Shown here piece by piece: positions 34,367-47,900 of a DNA stretch of 64,000 nucleotides. The position numbers and the translations under genes were made by a program. The notes beneath the pieces are model-generated. The model saw only the letters and a list, made by a program, of their open reading frames with translations, was not told the origin of the DNA and made no database searches. This DNA is from Mya arenaria (taxonomy: Eukaryota > Mollusca > Bivalvia > Myida > Myidae): positions 19,509,648 to 19,573,647 of the forward strand of contig NC_069124.1 in assembly GCF_026914265.1 (NCBI RefSeq). Reading direction: 5' to 3'. The first letter of the stretch is position 1, and every line of letters starts with the position of its first letter.

Positions 34367-35228
34367 TCAGTCATCTTCCGACCGCTCGCTCGGCTCTTTC
34401 TCTTTTTCGGAGGACTCTTCTGCCGGTGCACCCTCTATCGGCGCACTCTGTACTTCCACATGCTGTTTTTTCCTAGAGACGTTTTTGCAAGTGCCACGGG
34501 AGGTGATCACAGCTATAACTTCATCTATTGAACTCCCATCTACCTGCCTTGTCTCAATTTTTATAATTCTGTTTTCATCTGTCTCGTACTTCTGGTTGTA
34601 TTCGAAGAATATTGCGTTAAGGTTCGTAATGTAGTACGTCTTCACGATTTTGTCATCTCGTTTTCGTCTTATGGACACTGTTAGAGTTTTCCTTGGCAAT
34701 GAGAGGGTCGTAGTTACCGTGAAGTCAAGTATTGAGGGTTGTTCATGAACAAACACGGTCACACGGGCGCGATTCCAGGGCGATATTTCAACGTTTGTAT
34801 CGAACTTCCAAGTGATAGTCTCGTTAAACTCTTGGCCTTTTGTTTCAGTCACCGACAAAGACCCGTCCACTTCCAGATTAGTTTTAGCACCAATAGTGTA
34901 GTTCTCCTGCAGATCAATTCTAGTAGTCGCAGAAGTCTCCCTTGATGTTGAAAACGTGTGGCTCTGTTTTGTGTTGGTCTTATTTTCGTACTCCGAATAA
35001 TACAACTCAACGTTTCCCTGATTCTCGTTTACGGTCACAGGTCTCTCTTGGCATTCAGTCCTGTGTGTGAAATCTAGGTATCCCCAGCTTATGTCGAAGT
35101 TATAATTGGGTTTTCTGTTGAAGATGCCCCTAATAAACCCCATATCTTCTTGGAAACAATCCCATACATAATTTTCAATAAACTCCTGTAGGTTTACTTG
35201 ATGAACCGTATTCTCTGGCATCTTGGTT
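34367..35228 (-). CDS. Aerolysin/ETX-MTX2-like pore-forming domain exon
   Basis: An open exon of 286 codons after acceptor cactttttag, ending in TGA at 34367. It has no break. A Met at 35221 (MPENTVHQVNLQEF) could start a stand-alone 284-residue protein with no signal peptide. The middle has the long alternating Ser/Thr-rich strands of the ETX/MTX2 family (TFSTSRETSATTRIDLQENY, then KTNLEVDGSLSVTETKG), followed by a W.....V.ISP...ARVTVFV strand pair, the usual layout of an amphipathic membrane-insertion hairpin and its neighbours. The C-terminus is a charged Glu/Ser/Pro tail. Family members form beta-barrel pores in membranes. Activity and targets here are unknown. Entry phase 1 accepts the phase-2 exit of the 42182 exon. 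Confidence 0.7.
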
Positions 35229-38200
35229 CTAAAAAGTGAAAAAACACATTTAAAATGAGTGAAAAATAAGTGTTTAAACACAAGAAAGACTATTAAGAAA
35301 GACTATTAATTCTTGATAAAAAAGTGAAAATATAGTGCTAACATAATCGACAAAAGCAAGTGGTGAACTTTAAACCACTCGTGTCATTTACGAAATATAA
35401 TCATTATTTTCATAAAATATAGGTCCAGCTTTATCGATCGAACCTACACAGTAATACATACATGCCTCTGAGATCGTTATCAATCTCATTGTAGGCATTA
35501 TAGGGTATATGTGTGTTTAAACATTGTGTAGTTGTAACGCTATAAGCAGAAATTTCTCAGGTAGCTGTCTTTTTTTATCAGACAACCAAAATGCATTGGA
35601 CATATCACGGAAATGTTAATTACATTGAATGGACTGGACGCATCATCATTAAGTCAGACCATGTGCACCGCAATTATATGTGTAGTAATAGAACATGCTA
35701 TTCCTGGTATCATTCTGTATGTCTTTATTTTATAAGACATGGTTTTGATTTTGATTTTAAGATAAGGTAACATTTCTGAAACCAAGATAAGAAAGATTTT
35801 TGGGCCTTTTGATTTTGCGAAACAGACCATTTCACAGTTGAAATGAACACAATATCAAACTACAATTTATACCATATTTACGGCCTTTTAGTTCACATAT
35901 ATACGTACTCAGTTTACAATTCCTTTTTAAATGAAACCAACATTATATTCGGTCAGCGAGCATTATAATTTAACCTTATTACTATTGGCTCAAGGCAAAG
36001 ACAATATATATTTTCCATCTGATACCTTAATATGCACAATTTTAATGGTCTAAACATATTGTGTAAAATCCTAAAAGCTTTGAGGTAGCTAGAACTTCCA
36101 AGTCGTTGACATTAAACAAAAAACACGTTTCAACTGACTTAGATCATTACATGTTTTCAGAAGACGGTGAACCAAAATATGACGTCCTCGTGTATTTTGT
36201 TGTGAAAATTTATATCCTAACGTATAATCGTGGTACTAAATGAAGGCCCAAAAAAGACAAAACAATATATATAATGTGCTCAATATTTGCAAATTGCAGA
36301 CGTTTCGCCAACAAGCAAAATCACCAAAAATAGCATTAACATATGAATTTTAAAGCGTTAAATGATTAGATTGGGAAGAAGTAAACCATCTGAAACCAAG
36401 GTATGAAACGCGACTTTTTGTCCTTGGGAGATTGCAAAACAGACCATTTCGCCACGAATTTCAGTTGAAAGGAACAAACAATCATTCTGCAATAACTCTG
36501 CTGATTATGTGTTTCCGGACATTTATTTCACATATATGCTATCAGTATACATAAACGTTTTAAATGAAGCAAAAAATATATTGGGTCAGCAAGCATTAAA
36601 ATTTAACCTTATTACCAATGGCTCAATACTATTAGACAAGCTTAAATGTACACCGGATACCATTATATGCACAACTTTATGATCAGAACATATTGTGTTA
36701 AAGGCAAAAAGGAAAGAGCGAGCGAGCGCTTCTTCGGCATTATTAAGATATAAAACAAAAAGTTTCAACTGACTTACATTATAACTTGTTCACAGAACGC
36801 GGAACCAAATCATGACCTCATGTCTGTTAAATTGTAAAGTTTCATAGTTTAGCAATTGAGCGTGGTACTAAATGAATGCCAATAGACGCTCATATTAGTT
36901 TGATATGAACGTTATACTTTAATATTCATATCACACAATATAAAAGAGAAGTGTTGAATGAGCAAAGCTTTGTTGCATTTTAAACATAAATAAATTAAAA
37001 TTTAAGCAGTCAGTCCGATCTTTCCTGATCTGTCGTGATATAAACTAGACAGGACATGTTATATTTTATTTCAGGCATAGACATATTTCCCTTTCATTTT
37101 TGTTTTAAAAATCATTTGTTTTAATGAATTTTACAAGTTAGAAAAAGCAACAATCATTAAGGAAAACAAACGTCAATAGTTTAAAGAGTAAGTCATTGAA
37201 AACGGCAAAATAGTACGTAGACATTTCAAACTTCTTTGATAAAAAACCTTTAAGCTTATACATTGTCTCACCCTTTATAATAAGTTATTTATAAACAATA
37301 TTTTAAAGGAATACAAATCCATGTGCATTTGTTTGTCCATGATTATCATGTAATTTAGGCAGTAATGAATATTTACAGCAAGGGGCTCAGCCACTTTTAC
37401 TGTTAAAACATGTAAATCAAATTCAAGCACAAAGTTTACATACATTGCTTTTTTAGTCATCTCAGTGATTTCCTGTTTTATATTTACAGGAGTCTCAACG
37501 TTTTCAATCATCCTCCGAGACCTACAGACATATTGTAAATTAATGTCAAAGTCCACGATTGATAATCTCGCCTTGAATTTTTTATTTACTGGTGAAATTT
37601 GATGTAAGCTAGAAAGAAAAATAAATAATTATATAACATTTTTGTCAGCTTCTTGTTACACGATCAAATAGTACAAATGAATTTTAAGCTATTAATAATG
37701 GGTATTAATTCTCGATAACAAGGTCGGACGGCCAATTAGAAAAAAAATGCTAAAATTATCGACAAAAGCAAGTGGTGAATGTTAAACCACTATAGTCATT
37801 TACGAAATATAATCATTTTTTTTTCTAAAATATAGGTATTTCATAAAACAAACTGTATTGATTGATCCTAACCAGAAATACAAACATGCCTCGGACAACG
37901 GCATCAATCCTTTGGCATTAGAGGCATTAAAAGGGATATGTTTGTAAATACAATGTATTTACATTGTGTAGTTGTAACGCCACTAGGAAACAATTGTCTA
38001 GTAGTTTTCTTTTTTTATTCATCATCCAAAATGCATTCGACATTTCACAGAAATGTTCACTTCATTCAATGACCATGTGCATCGCCATTGTTTGTTCAGT
38101 AATAGGAATATGCCATTCCCGTTATTATTGTTTTTATTATAGAAAACTTTTTTTATGCTCAGCAGGGTAAACGGTTGTGGCCTCGATTAGAAAACTCTGC

Positions 38201-38865
38201 TATTTGCTCACGTTTTATTGTTTGGAAGTTGATTATGAGCCTTAAAGATCACGGTAGCGGTAATAATTTGATCAATATTTGCCAAATCAAATCGTTTTGT
38301 CGAACAACCAAATCACCAAGAAATAATTATAACATATTGATAAAGGAATCCGGTGAACAAGTATTTGCATTGTGATTGCTTTGTGACCCCATGATATTCT
38401 GGTGTCTATAATACAGTTCGAGCGAGCGTGCGGAGGGGAGGGAGCGCAACTACGATTGGAATCTTGTTACAATAAAGCGTTTCCATTCAGTGCTTGCTTA
38501 TGAATAATAAAATATATCCTCAGACATGTTTATAGACAGCGAACATGTATCGGCTGAGCATTCCTGGTCTTACTGTCATTGTTTTAATCATAATGGCGAA
38601 TTCTCAAAAACGAATACTTTAAAGACAATCTCTAAACATTTATCCATAGTGCTATCAAACAGTAACTTTATTTTTACAACTGCAAAAATATTGCAATATA
38701 TGCAGACCAGGCAAGTAGAAACCTTATTGCTATAACCATACCTTGTTGTTAAGTTCGTTCCAATGTCATCTTCGGTAATGCTGGAACGCATTGAATATTG
38801 CGGGGAGGAGTCTGTGCCACATTCCGACAAACTAAAGAGACATATGTTTTCATAATACATGTATA

Positions 38866-38929
<64 letters not shown>

Positions 38930-41900
38930 TATTTAATTATGGTTCGAATGTTTGGAAATTTATAACTCGCTCGATATCTTGAATGCATTCTCTGTAGCTT
39001 ATTGCTTTTATTTAATGTATATAATTTAAGTCCATTAATCCATGCAATCTAATTACTCGGTTTAACGTTCTGACATCCAATGAAGACCAGTATTGTTTAA
39101 TTTTGTAGAAAACACAACTGATTATAAAATACTCGCGGAGAACAACTCAAAATTGCATATTTTATACCAAAAATGTTTGAACTAGCAACAACTCGTACAA
39201 AGAAACTCATGTCACAGAAATGAAAAACGAAAAGTAAAAGCTTTATTTATTGGTGAATTTTGATGTAAGCTATGAATGTATTTCACTGAGTGACCACAAG
39301 AAACAAAATATAATCAATATATAATTGTCTGTAATCTTTACATTTTAACTTCTTGTTTCACGAACAAAGGTTACAAAACCATATATATTTATCTGTAAAT
39401 AAAGAGTTTTACTTTTTTATTAGAAGGTCGAACGGCAAAATGGAAAAAAACACACACACACACAAAAATCAGTGCTAAAATTTCCCGATAAAGGCGAGTT
39501 GTAAACGTTAAACCACTCATTTCCAAAATATAATCATCATATTTTCCAAATATAAAGGGTGACACTAGAAGGGGATATGTCATGTTTTATTTCAGGCATA
39601 GTAACGTATTTTTTTTATTTAAACATCATTTGTTTTAATGAATTGTACAAGCAACAATCATTGAAGAAATTCATCGTCAATTATTTAACAAAAAATACAT
39701 TGTAAACGGCAAAATAGTACGTAAGTATTTCAAACATAATTGAGAAGAAGGCTTACATCGTATGCATTGTCTCACCCGTGATAATTACCTATTTTGTTAA
39801 GCAAAATTCGTATTGAATCCAATTCCACATGCATTTGTTAGTCCATAACTATCATGTAGTTTAAAAAAAATATTAATAAACATTTATAAATATTTTAAGC
39901 AAGAGGCTCAGCCTCTTTGAAAACCATGTCAATCAAATTCAAGCACAGCGTCTACAAACCTTGCTTTTAAAGCCTTCTCAGCGATTTCCTGTTTAATATT
40001 TACAGGAGTCTTACTGTTTTCAGTTATCTTCTCAGACCTGCAAATATAATATAAATACAATATTTATAACAGTCCAGGATTGATAATCTCGCCTTAAAAG
40101 TTTTATTTAATGTTGAATTTTGATGTAACCTTCAATTGATATTACTGAGTGACGACACAAAAAATATAATTCATATATCATTAAAGTCATGACAAGTTTT
40201 ATTATACAGCGGAAACCATAATAAGCACGATTTTACTGAAGTAAGATATTGTATAAAATCCTAAAATGACGGAGCGAGCGAGAATTTCTTATTCATTGCA
40301 CTTTTAACCACAGCGTTTCAACTGGCTTAGATCAATAACAAATGTTCAGCATTCGGGGAATAAAGATACAGTATTTTTTTTACCAAAATATCATCAAATT
40401 TTAGACAATCGAACCGATTATTCAGGATCGGTCGTCGTAGAGGGGACATTATATCTTATTGCAGGGATAAAACTGGAATGTTTGATTTAGCATTAATTGT
40501 TTAAATTAATTGTATACAAACGAAAATACAATCATTATGCAAATAAACCAGATAAATATATCAACATTTTATAGAACGACATACTAGTATTTCAAATAGC
40601 ACTGAAAAGAAGTGTCGCGCTTTTGTATCCAATGTTTCGTTTATTGGCTATATGAGCCTTTATCGGTCTGATTACTTTTGCCATCGATAATAAACTATTA
40701 TAATTTGTTAAGTGAAATATATATTGAATATCTTCAACCTGCATTTATTTGTTTAGGGCTATCCTGAGATTTGATTCCTTTTATTGATTTAACATTATTT
40801 TTAGTAGGGATTCGGCCACTTTTACTTTAAATAACATGCCACATTTAAACACATATTTATTAAATAATACAGAACCTTGCTTTTACATTTTCTTCTTTCA
40901 ATACATGCAGATCCAATTTAGTATTAGCTCATCTTATAAACATTAAGTCCTCCATTAATGCCTCTCGACTTGAAAGCTGTTTTTCCGTTGAATGTTTGTG
41001 TAAGAGAAACACATATTTCTACGAGTTTCTACAAAACTCCAATATATATATTTCTGTGATCATTATAGAAATGTGTGTTTTTTCAATAAAAGGCCACTGC
41101 CTCGAAATACGTTCAAACGTAATAAAAAAAAAAAAATGTACGTGTTTGGTCAAGATAATGAAATCAAACAGATTTGTCTTTAATCATGATTGTCTCTCAT
41201 TTTTGTTTTTTTAAGAAGATGTATACATAGAAAGGCTATTTACTCTGAGTCTCATAATTTGTTGTAGTCAAAAGATTATGAAAGTCATTTAGATATTTAC
41301 CAGTTGAGTACAAATTAATCAAATACTTTCGTCTAATCGTGTCGTAATTTTTTTTGTCGTAAGAGTGCATGAATTGCCCATCTAAGACAAAGATATTTTT
41401 TTATGTATACTATTATAACTAAAAAATGCATATACGATCATAATTTGGTGTGTTTAGATGTCGGCAATTTTCTATTCCCAATTTAATAGTTCGAACATTT
41501 TGAAAGTGTTACTTAATTTTTAAATGGTACAGCTACTGCTAGTTACCTTTCAACATTTAACAGTGTTTTGGATAAAACAATATAATGACAACAACGACCA
41601 TGATAATTGTTTACAAATGCACACCAGCTTTATCGTGCTTGAGCTGACAATGTTCTTACAGCTGGTATCCAAGACCATTGTTGGCTAACAAGAAGTTCGC
41701 AAAATTATCAGTTTTCATAATCATTTAAGGGTCCACCATTACTCAATGCGATTACTTCTCAAGTTTTCTCAAAGTTCAACTCTCTTCCGGAATTAAAACA
41801 AAATTCATCCATTGTATTCATCCATTGTATTGCTGATGTTATTTTAATGCTGTTTCGTCACAGTTGAGTTAAAACTTGAGAATGGTCCAGAAAACTTGGG

Positions 41901-44900
41901 ACAGTGCTTTTTGAATAGAATAATAGCTTAGACTCATCCACATTATATTCACATATGCTCATATTTTGAACGTTATGATAAAGTACTCGATGATTCAACA
42001 GTATTTATCATGTATTCTTAAGTGTAAACTGTTACAATGAATTGGCATAAAACATCGATTTATTAAAGTAATTCGTTCATATTTTAGCCTCTTACTGTAA
42101 CAGACACAAATGTCACATTTACACAACCTGTACTTCGTAGGATAACAATAATCCTCATATACCTTAGATTTTATACATTACCTCAAACTGTCAACATCGA
42201 GTTCACCGGTAAAGTCTAATCCAATTGCTTTCCAAATTGGTAAAGCTTTAAGTCCTTTCAGCGCCCATTCTAGCCATCTGATGAATAAAACAATATCAAT
42301 ATTGTACCAAAGCCATGAATAAAAATAACATAACGAATACGTAACATGTTCTTTAAAATTCATTACAATAAGAAATTCAAATTAGAATAAAAACGTATTA
42401 TACGAAGATAGTATGTTGTTTCACATATTATACTCTTCTATACCCTGTCTATACAAGTAAATATAGTCAACACTATTGGAAGTCAGGCAATGCAGCAACG
42501 CCACTACAATTAAACGAGAGCCATACTTACGTTAACGTACTTTGTGTTACAGGAAAGGTTTTGTCAACTGACAAAACAACACTTTTTGGACAACTGGTAT
42601 CTGTAAGGAAAGTCAAGAAATGCAATAACTCGTCACATTTCATTACTGAACAAAGAATTTTACCCAAGCTTAATATGTTTGATTTTCCCAAAGGAATTGG
42701 GGAATCCTCTTTATGCACTTATCATATTATAGCATGAATCAGAGTCCGTAATTTATTTTATTTGTCAATATAAAACACAACATGTTTGTGCCCAATACAG
42801 AGCCGATCGGTAAGAAGAAAACAATATCTATCAATAAATCATGTTACCCTCTATGAAAACATTCATCTCCAGTTTGGGAATTTCCAGTACTCGACGAATC
42901 TCGTCCACAGTTGTTTGATATAGTTCGCTCTTTCCTTTTGAGATCAAATCATTTATTACTTGTTTCCTTTCAATGTAACTGGAAGGATGATAAACACACC
43001 TGACCGCATCAGTACATTCGCCATCTTGTTTCACGGACAGAGTCATTTTCTGACTCAAACTTCTTGAACTCGTAATTTGTGAAACTGAAAAAAGGGTTCG
43101 AGAATAGTATAATAAATAGATTCATTTAGATTGACAAATGAATATAACTTTGTTTAAAAGCACGAATCAATATGCAATTTAGTTTCCCAAACAATCGACC
43201 TATGAATAGTATAATGCTTCATTTTTAGGTGTATATGTACAAATACATATAAAATATAATACCAAATATGATTTGAAACTAAATCAATGGGTGAACTTTT
43301 TGTGCCTCCTGTAATGTCGCTGTTGTTTAAAGCAAATTGACATGACATTTGTACACTGAATTTTATTTTGAACACGTATTGTTTTGAAAATGGTTTCCAT
43401 GGTCACATCGGTGTTTCCTACTCTATATTGACTCTCGTCATTACGATAATCTTACCAATCTCATTCAGAAAAGTATAGGTAGTTTTCCTTTCCATTGTCA
43501 CATAGATGTCAAATAGCTCGTGTCCTTTCTGTGTCCTCATCATTTCTTCTAGCGGTGCAAATAATGAATACATCTTTCCAGATATTACTTCTTCAATCAG
43601 AGTAATGGCAGAGCCAATATCAGGTACTTGGATTCCAAGAATGACACAACTTTGATTGACATATGTCACTCTTCTTTTGTCTAAAATGATATCGATTTTT
43701 AAACATCAAAACTAATTGCAAAGTAAGTGAACATGTGCGTGTTTTATAGTACAATTGTGTTTAATTATTTAAATAGAAAACTGTAATAAAGTATATATAT
43801 TTGTGAAATTTCTTTCAGCGACGTTACTACCCAAAACGTAAATCCTCTGAGAAAATAGCCTTGGTCATCTGAGCATACCTCTGAACAGTTCTTGAACTAA
43901 GTGATTGACAATATCGGCAACATCTCTATCTCTGTCACCTTGCTCACCTCGCTCTTCGCGGTCTGGATCTGCAGCTTTTGACAAGTAACCCACTCAGTTT
44001 TATTACTTGTTTTGTAGAGTATAACAATAAACTTATCGTGACAAGCATTCGAAGGATAAGGTATTTTATTTCTGGACCGTTTTAGTCAGTAAACGTTTGC
44101 AATAATAGAGTTGTGTAAATATATAATTTAAACATAGATGTCATTGACTTGTGAAATGTGACCCTCTTCGAAGAATTGAAATATTAATTAAAATATAACT
44201 CATGTGCAGTCAGTTTAAGTATGGGTGACAGGCTGAAAACTGTCCATTGTGTCAGAGAAAGAACAGTCCGAGGAACCATTGCCGCTGTTGTTGTTTTTTT
44301 TTTCGCTGACATAATGCACAGTTTGGGCGTTTCACTAACTTAAAAACATGTAAGCAACGAGGTCCTAATCATGAATTTCATGGCGCTATTGTCAGCTGAT
44401 TGGGCACTGTCACACTTTGAAAAGATACTAATCATGCAAATATCTTAGGTAACGCAAAATACTTTTGCGCTCATTTACGTGTAAATTTTCTTTTGGTTAA
44501 TATTTAATTATTGTGAGAAAACAATCTATATATACAGCCAACGAAATTGCAGATAGGCAATCATTTAGTATTAGGCTTATGAGGCTTAATCATTAAGAAT
44601 TTCAACTTTCACGAGTGTTTAAAGATCCGCCCACTGTCACTCATCCGATACACAATGTTTGCATCAGATTTGTCAATGTGTAGGCCAATGAGGTTCAATT
44701 GTAAGTCAGATAGATGACCTGAAATAAATTCTCATGATAAAGAATGACTCGTTCGCTACGCTCTCTGTGGCCATTCTTTATCATAAAGATTTTAATTCAT
44801 GTCAACTACCTTTTAATTTAAATTCATCTTCTTCGGATACTTAATAAGTGTGAACTGTGTTTTCATTGTGCCTTTTTTACTTAAAACGGCAGTTTTTTTT

Positions 44901-47900
44901 AAGTTTAAGATTTTAATTTTGTTTTCTACTCTCTAAGGGATATACAACTAATAAACATTTGCTTTTTTCCTAACGGCTACACAGACCTCAGTCACATCTT
45001 GATTTGGCATTGAGTTGTTAAAACCTTAAAATTGGATGTTCATTAAAATCACCATTTCATAATTACATGTATTTATTAAACCTGAATAAAAAGGGGTTTT
45101 CTTCCAAAGGGAGCAGATGTTAATACAATTAAAGATAAACAAGTTTGACAAAAAGGGTCTCTTTTCTACCAGTCATCTTTTTTTCTACTGACTGTCCATT
45201 ATTAGAACAATGACCGTCCATTATTTAAACAATGACTGTCCATTATTTGTACGTCCATTCTTAAGATATTGGACAGTTAATAGAAAAAAGTACAGAACGC
45301 AGTCCAATAACCCATATATAGTACAAAAAGAACAATTGATGACGTCAAAAACATATTTAAACTGTATGTTAATACATTGCTGAGTGAATTATTTAAATTA
45401 TTAATGATCCTATTTCTGCTTACGCTATTTAAAATGCGATAATCGATACGTCTATAATCAGATCATTTCAAGTCATTTCGATCATTCATTAATCTCGATA
45501 TCGAAACAGAGCAATGTTCTTATCTCTAGTAAGTTTAACTGGTAGGTAAAAACAGAGCTGGGTAATTCATTCAAATCATTAAACATGCTATTTCTGCTTA
45601 TGACATAGTTATCGATACGTCTTTAACAAGATAGGTCGTTTCGATCAATCATTGATTTCGTGTTCGAAACAGACATATGTATATCAAAGTAAATAGTGCA
45701 TTACAAGGTTTCGTTTTAATGTTGGTTGAAACCAAAGTATGATTAATAATCTTTTATAAAAGACAAACATTGTCAATCGCCATAGCTTGCATTGTTATTG
45801 TTAAAAAATGTTAATGTCCTATGAAAGGTTTTTAATTTAATATTATTGCAAGTTAAGAGTTCATTTCAAATACATGAGGCAATACTCACATGAGTACACC
45901 AGCCGTCAATCATAAATTGGATATTTCATTACAAATGGTCATCCAAATATCAAGTAATATAAGTACATATTTTAGCAATCATTAGTTAAAAATACTATAC
46001 ATTTCAGAACGTGAAATAAAACGTGATGAGCGTATAATTAAGTATAAATAATTCCCCCTTAAAATTGTTTTCTTAGTAAATTTAGGGCATTTATTACATA
46101 CATCGCATTGATACTTTGAGAGTTGAATAGTCCTATAAAATGGAAATGAATTTTAAATCAGTATACTATCAGCGATAATCGATATCAAAAATAAATTAAA
46201 AACAGAATCCAATCTCGCCGATTTTGGAGGCAAAGGACTGTTCTTCGAGAATACGAGATTATCCATTTTACAATATCGAAAGCGTTTTTCACTTAATGCC
46301 ACTTTATATAAAATTCAACCACGACGCAAAAAATCATTGATTGTCTCTTTTACATGAATGGCAAACGTTATTTTACATTTTAATTTTAAATTGCATTTAT
46401 TAAGTACTTTTGAACAAGTGTTTTTCATATTCCAATCTCAAACAGTCAGAGAAGAGACGAGAAAAGAAGAATACAATGTACAGTGTTATATTTTATTATA
46501 GTTACCTTGCGAAGCTTCTTCTTGCAAAGTACTCTGTTGAATTGCATTTGCAAATAAGTCTCTTAAAAAATTCGAAACCCTTTCCTCATCCTCACGGTTG
46601 TAATGTCTCAATAACAGCACCACCTCGATCACTGATAAAGCAAGACATTTATAATCATGTTTATTTATCTTTTAAAATTGCACCCTCAGTTTATCATTGC
46701 TCGTTATTGTGGTACAAATCTTCCAAACTATTGAGTTATAGATTTAGATTTAGATAAGTGTTACCCTTGAACGGTTTACCACTTTATGACATCGATAATT
46801 TTATCTTTACGATTATACACGTTCATGGTATAAGAAAAAAAAATGATTGTGAAATGATATTTTATTTCCCCATTTTGCCAATACTACAATGTACGAAACA
46901 CTCCTCTTTTTTATTTTGTAGGCACACTTACGTCGACGTTTAATTGAGAAGGTTCTCTACTTTTTCCCAGAACGTTTGCACTTTTCCCTCAGAAAAAAAT
47001 TATGCGGCTACGCTTATCAGGAGTAATTTTGTTGCGACTGGTTATCGCAATCGTCGAAAATATCAAAATACTTTACAAAATATTATGAAATAATATTTGA
47101 TTCGGAGCCCGTTTTATGTTTTTCTTGTAAGTCAGGATGATGCGACAATTATGGGCGGCATTTGAGGTATCGTACTCAAAGATGTTGTGGAACGCAAGTG
47201 GAAAATAGGACAGAGTTTTTGTCTACAGTTTAATGATACAGTATTGCAGTTTTTAATGGATATTGCCATTATAAAAACTGTATTTTATCGCGTTGATTAG
47301 CTATGCACCTTAATCGTACATTGAAGCCAAAACGACACGGTAATAGCGGACAAAGTGGCATTCAAAGTACAACCCATACCAAAAGCTTCATGGTCAATCA
47401 GGTTGCAGTATTATAGAAATATTGACACTACAGGGAAAAGCCATTCGTACACCTCTATAATGATATTCTTTAGTGCCAAAAGGATTGGGGCGATAAGCTA
47501 AAACAGGCATGATATCTAAACCTATTTCCAAATACACTAATCGTTCATCGTTTGCTATTATTCCTTGCCTTTAATAGTTTTGATGTACACGATAGAAATT
47601 ATAAATGTTAAGGTTAAGTCCCAGATTTATCCTCAAGTTGTCCTTTGTTCCTCCTTGTAGCCGGTTAAGCCACACAAATAAATATTAAAATCTAAATAGC
47701 AAGCAAATTACGAACCAGTCGACACCTTGATTAAGCCAAAATGAATATAAATTTTTTACCAGTATTTTTAATTAGAGTAAGATAAATCGGATAAGACAAG
47801 TAAGGGAACATAGTATGCATTCAAAAACGATGAACATTACTGCAAGTCACTAACATAGATTTCATAGAATTTAACAGAAACTGAACGTGGTCTTCATAAT

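Noticed and set aside
34256-34945. Plus-strand frames over the pore-forming exon
   Set aside because: Shadows of the 286-codon minus-strand frame, which has family resemblance.
46410-46757. 115-codon plus-strand frame
   Set aside because: Shadow of the 46506-46631 exon, whose splice sites and phase fit its neighbour.
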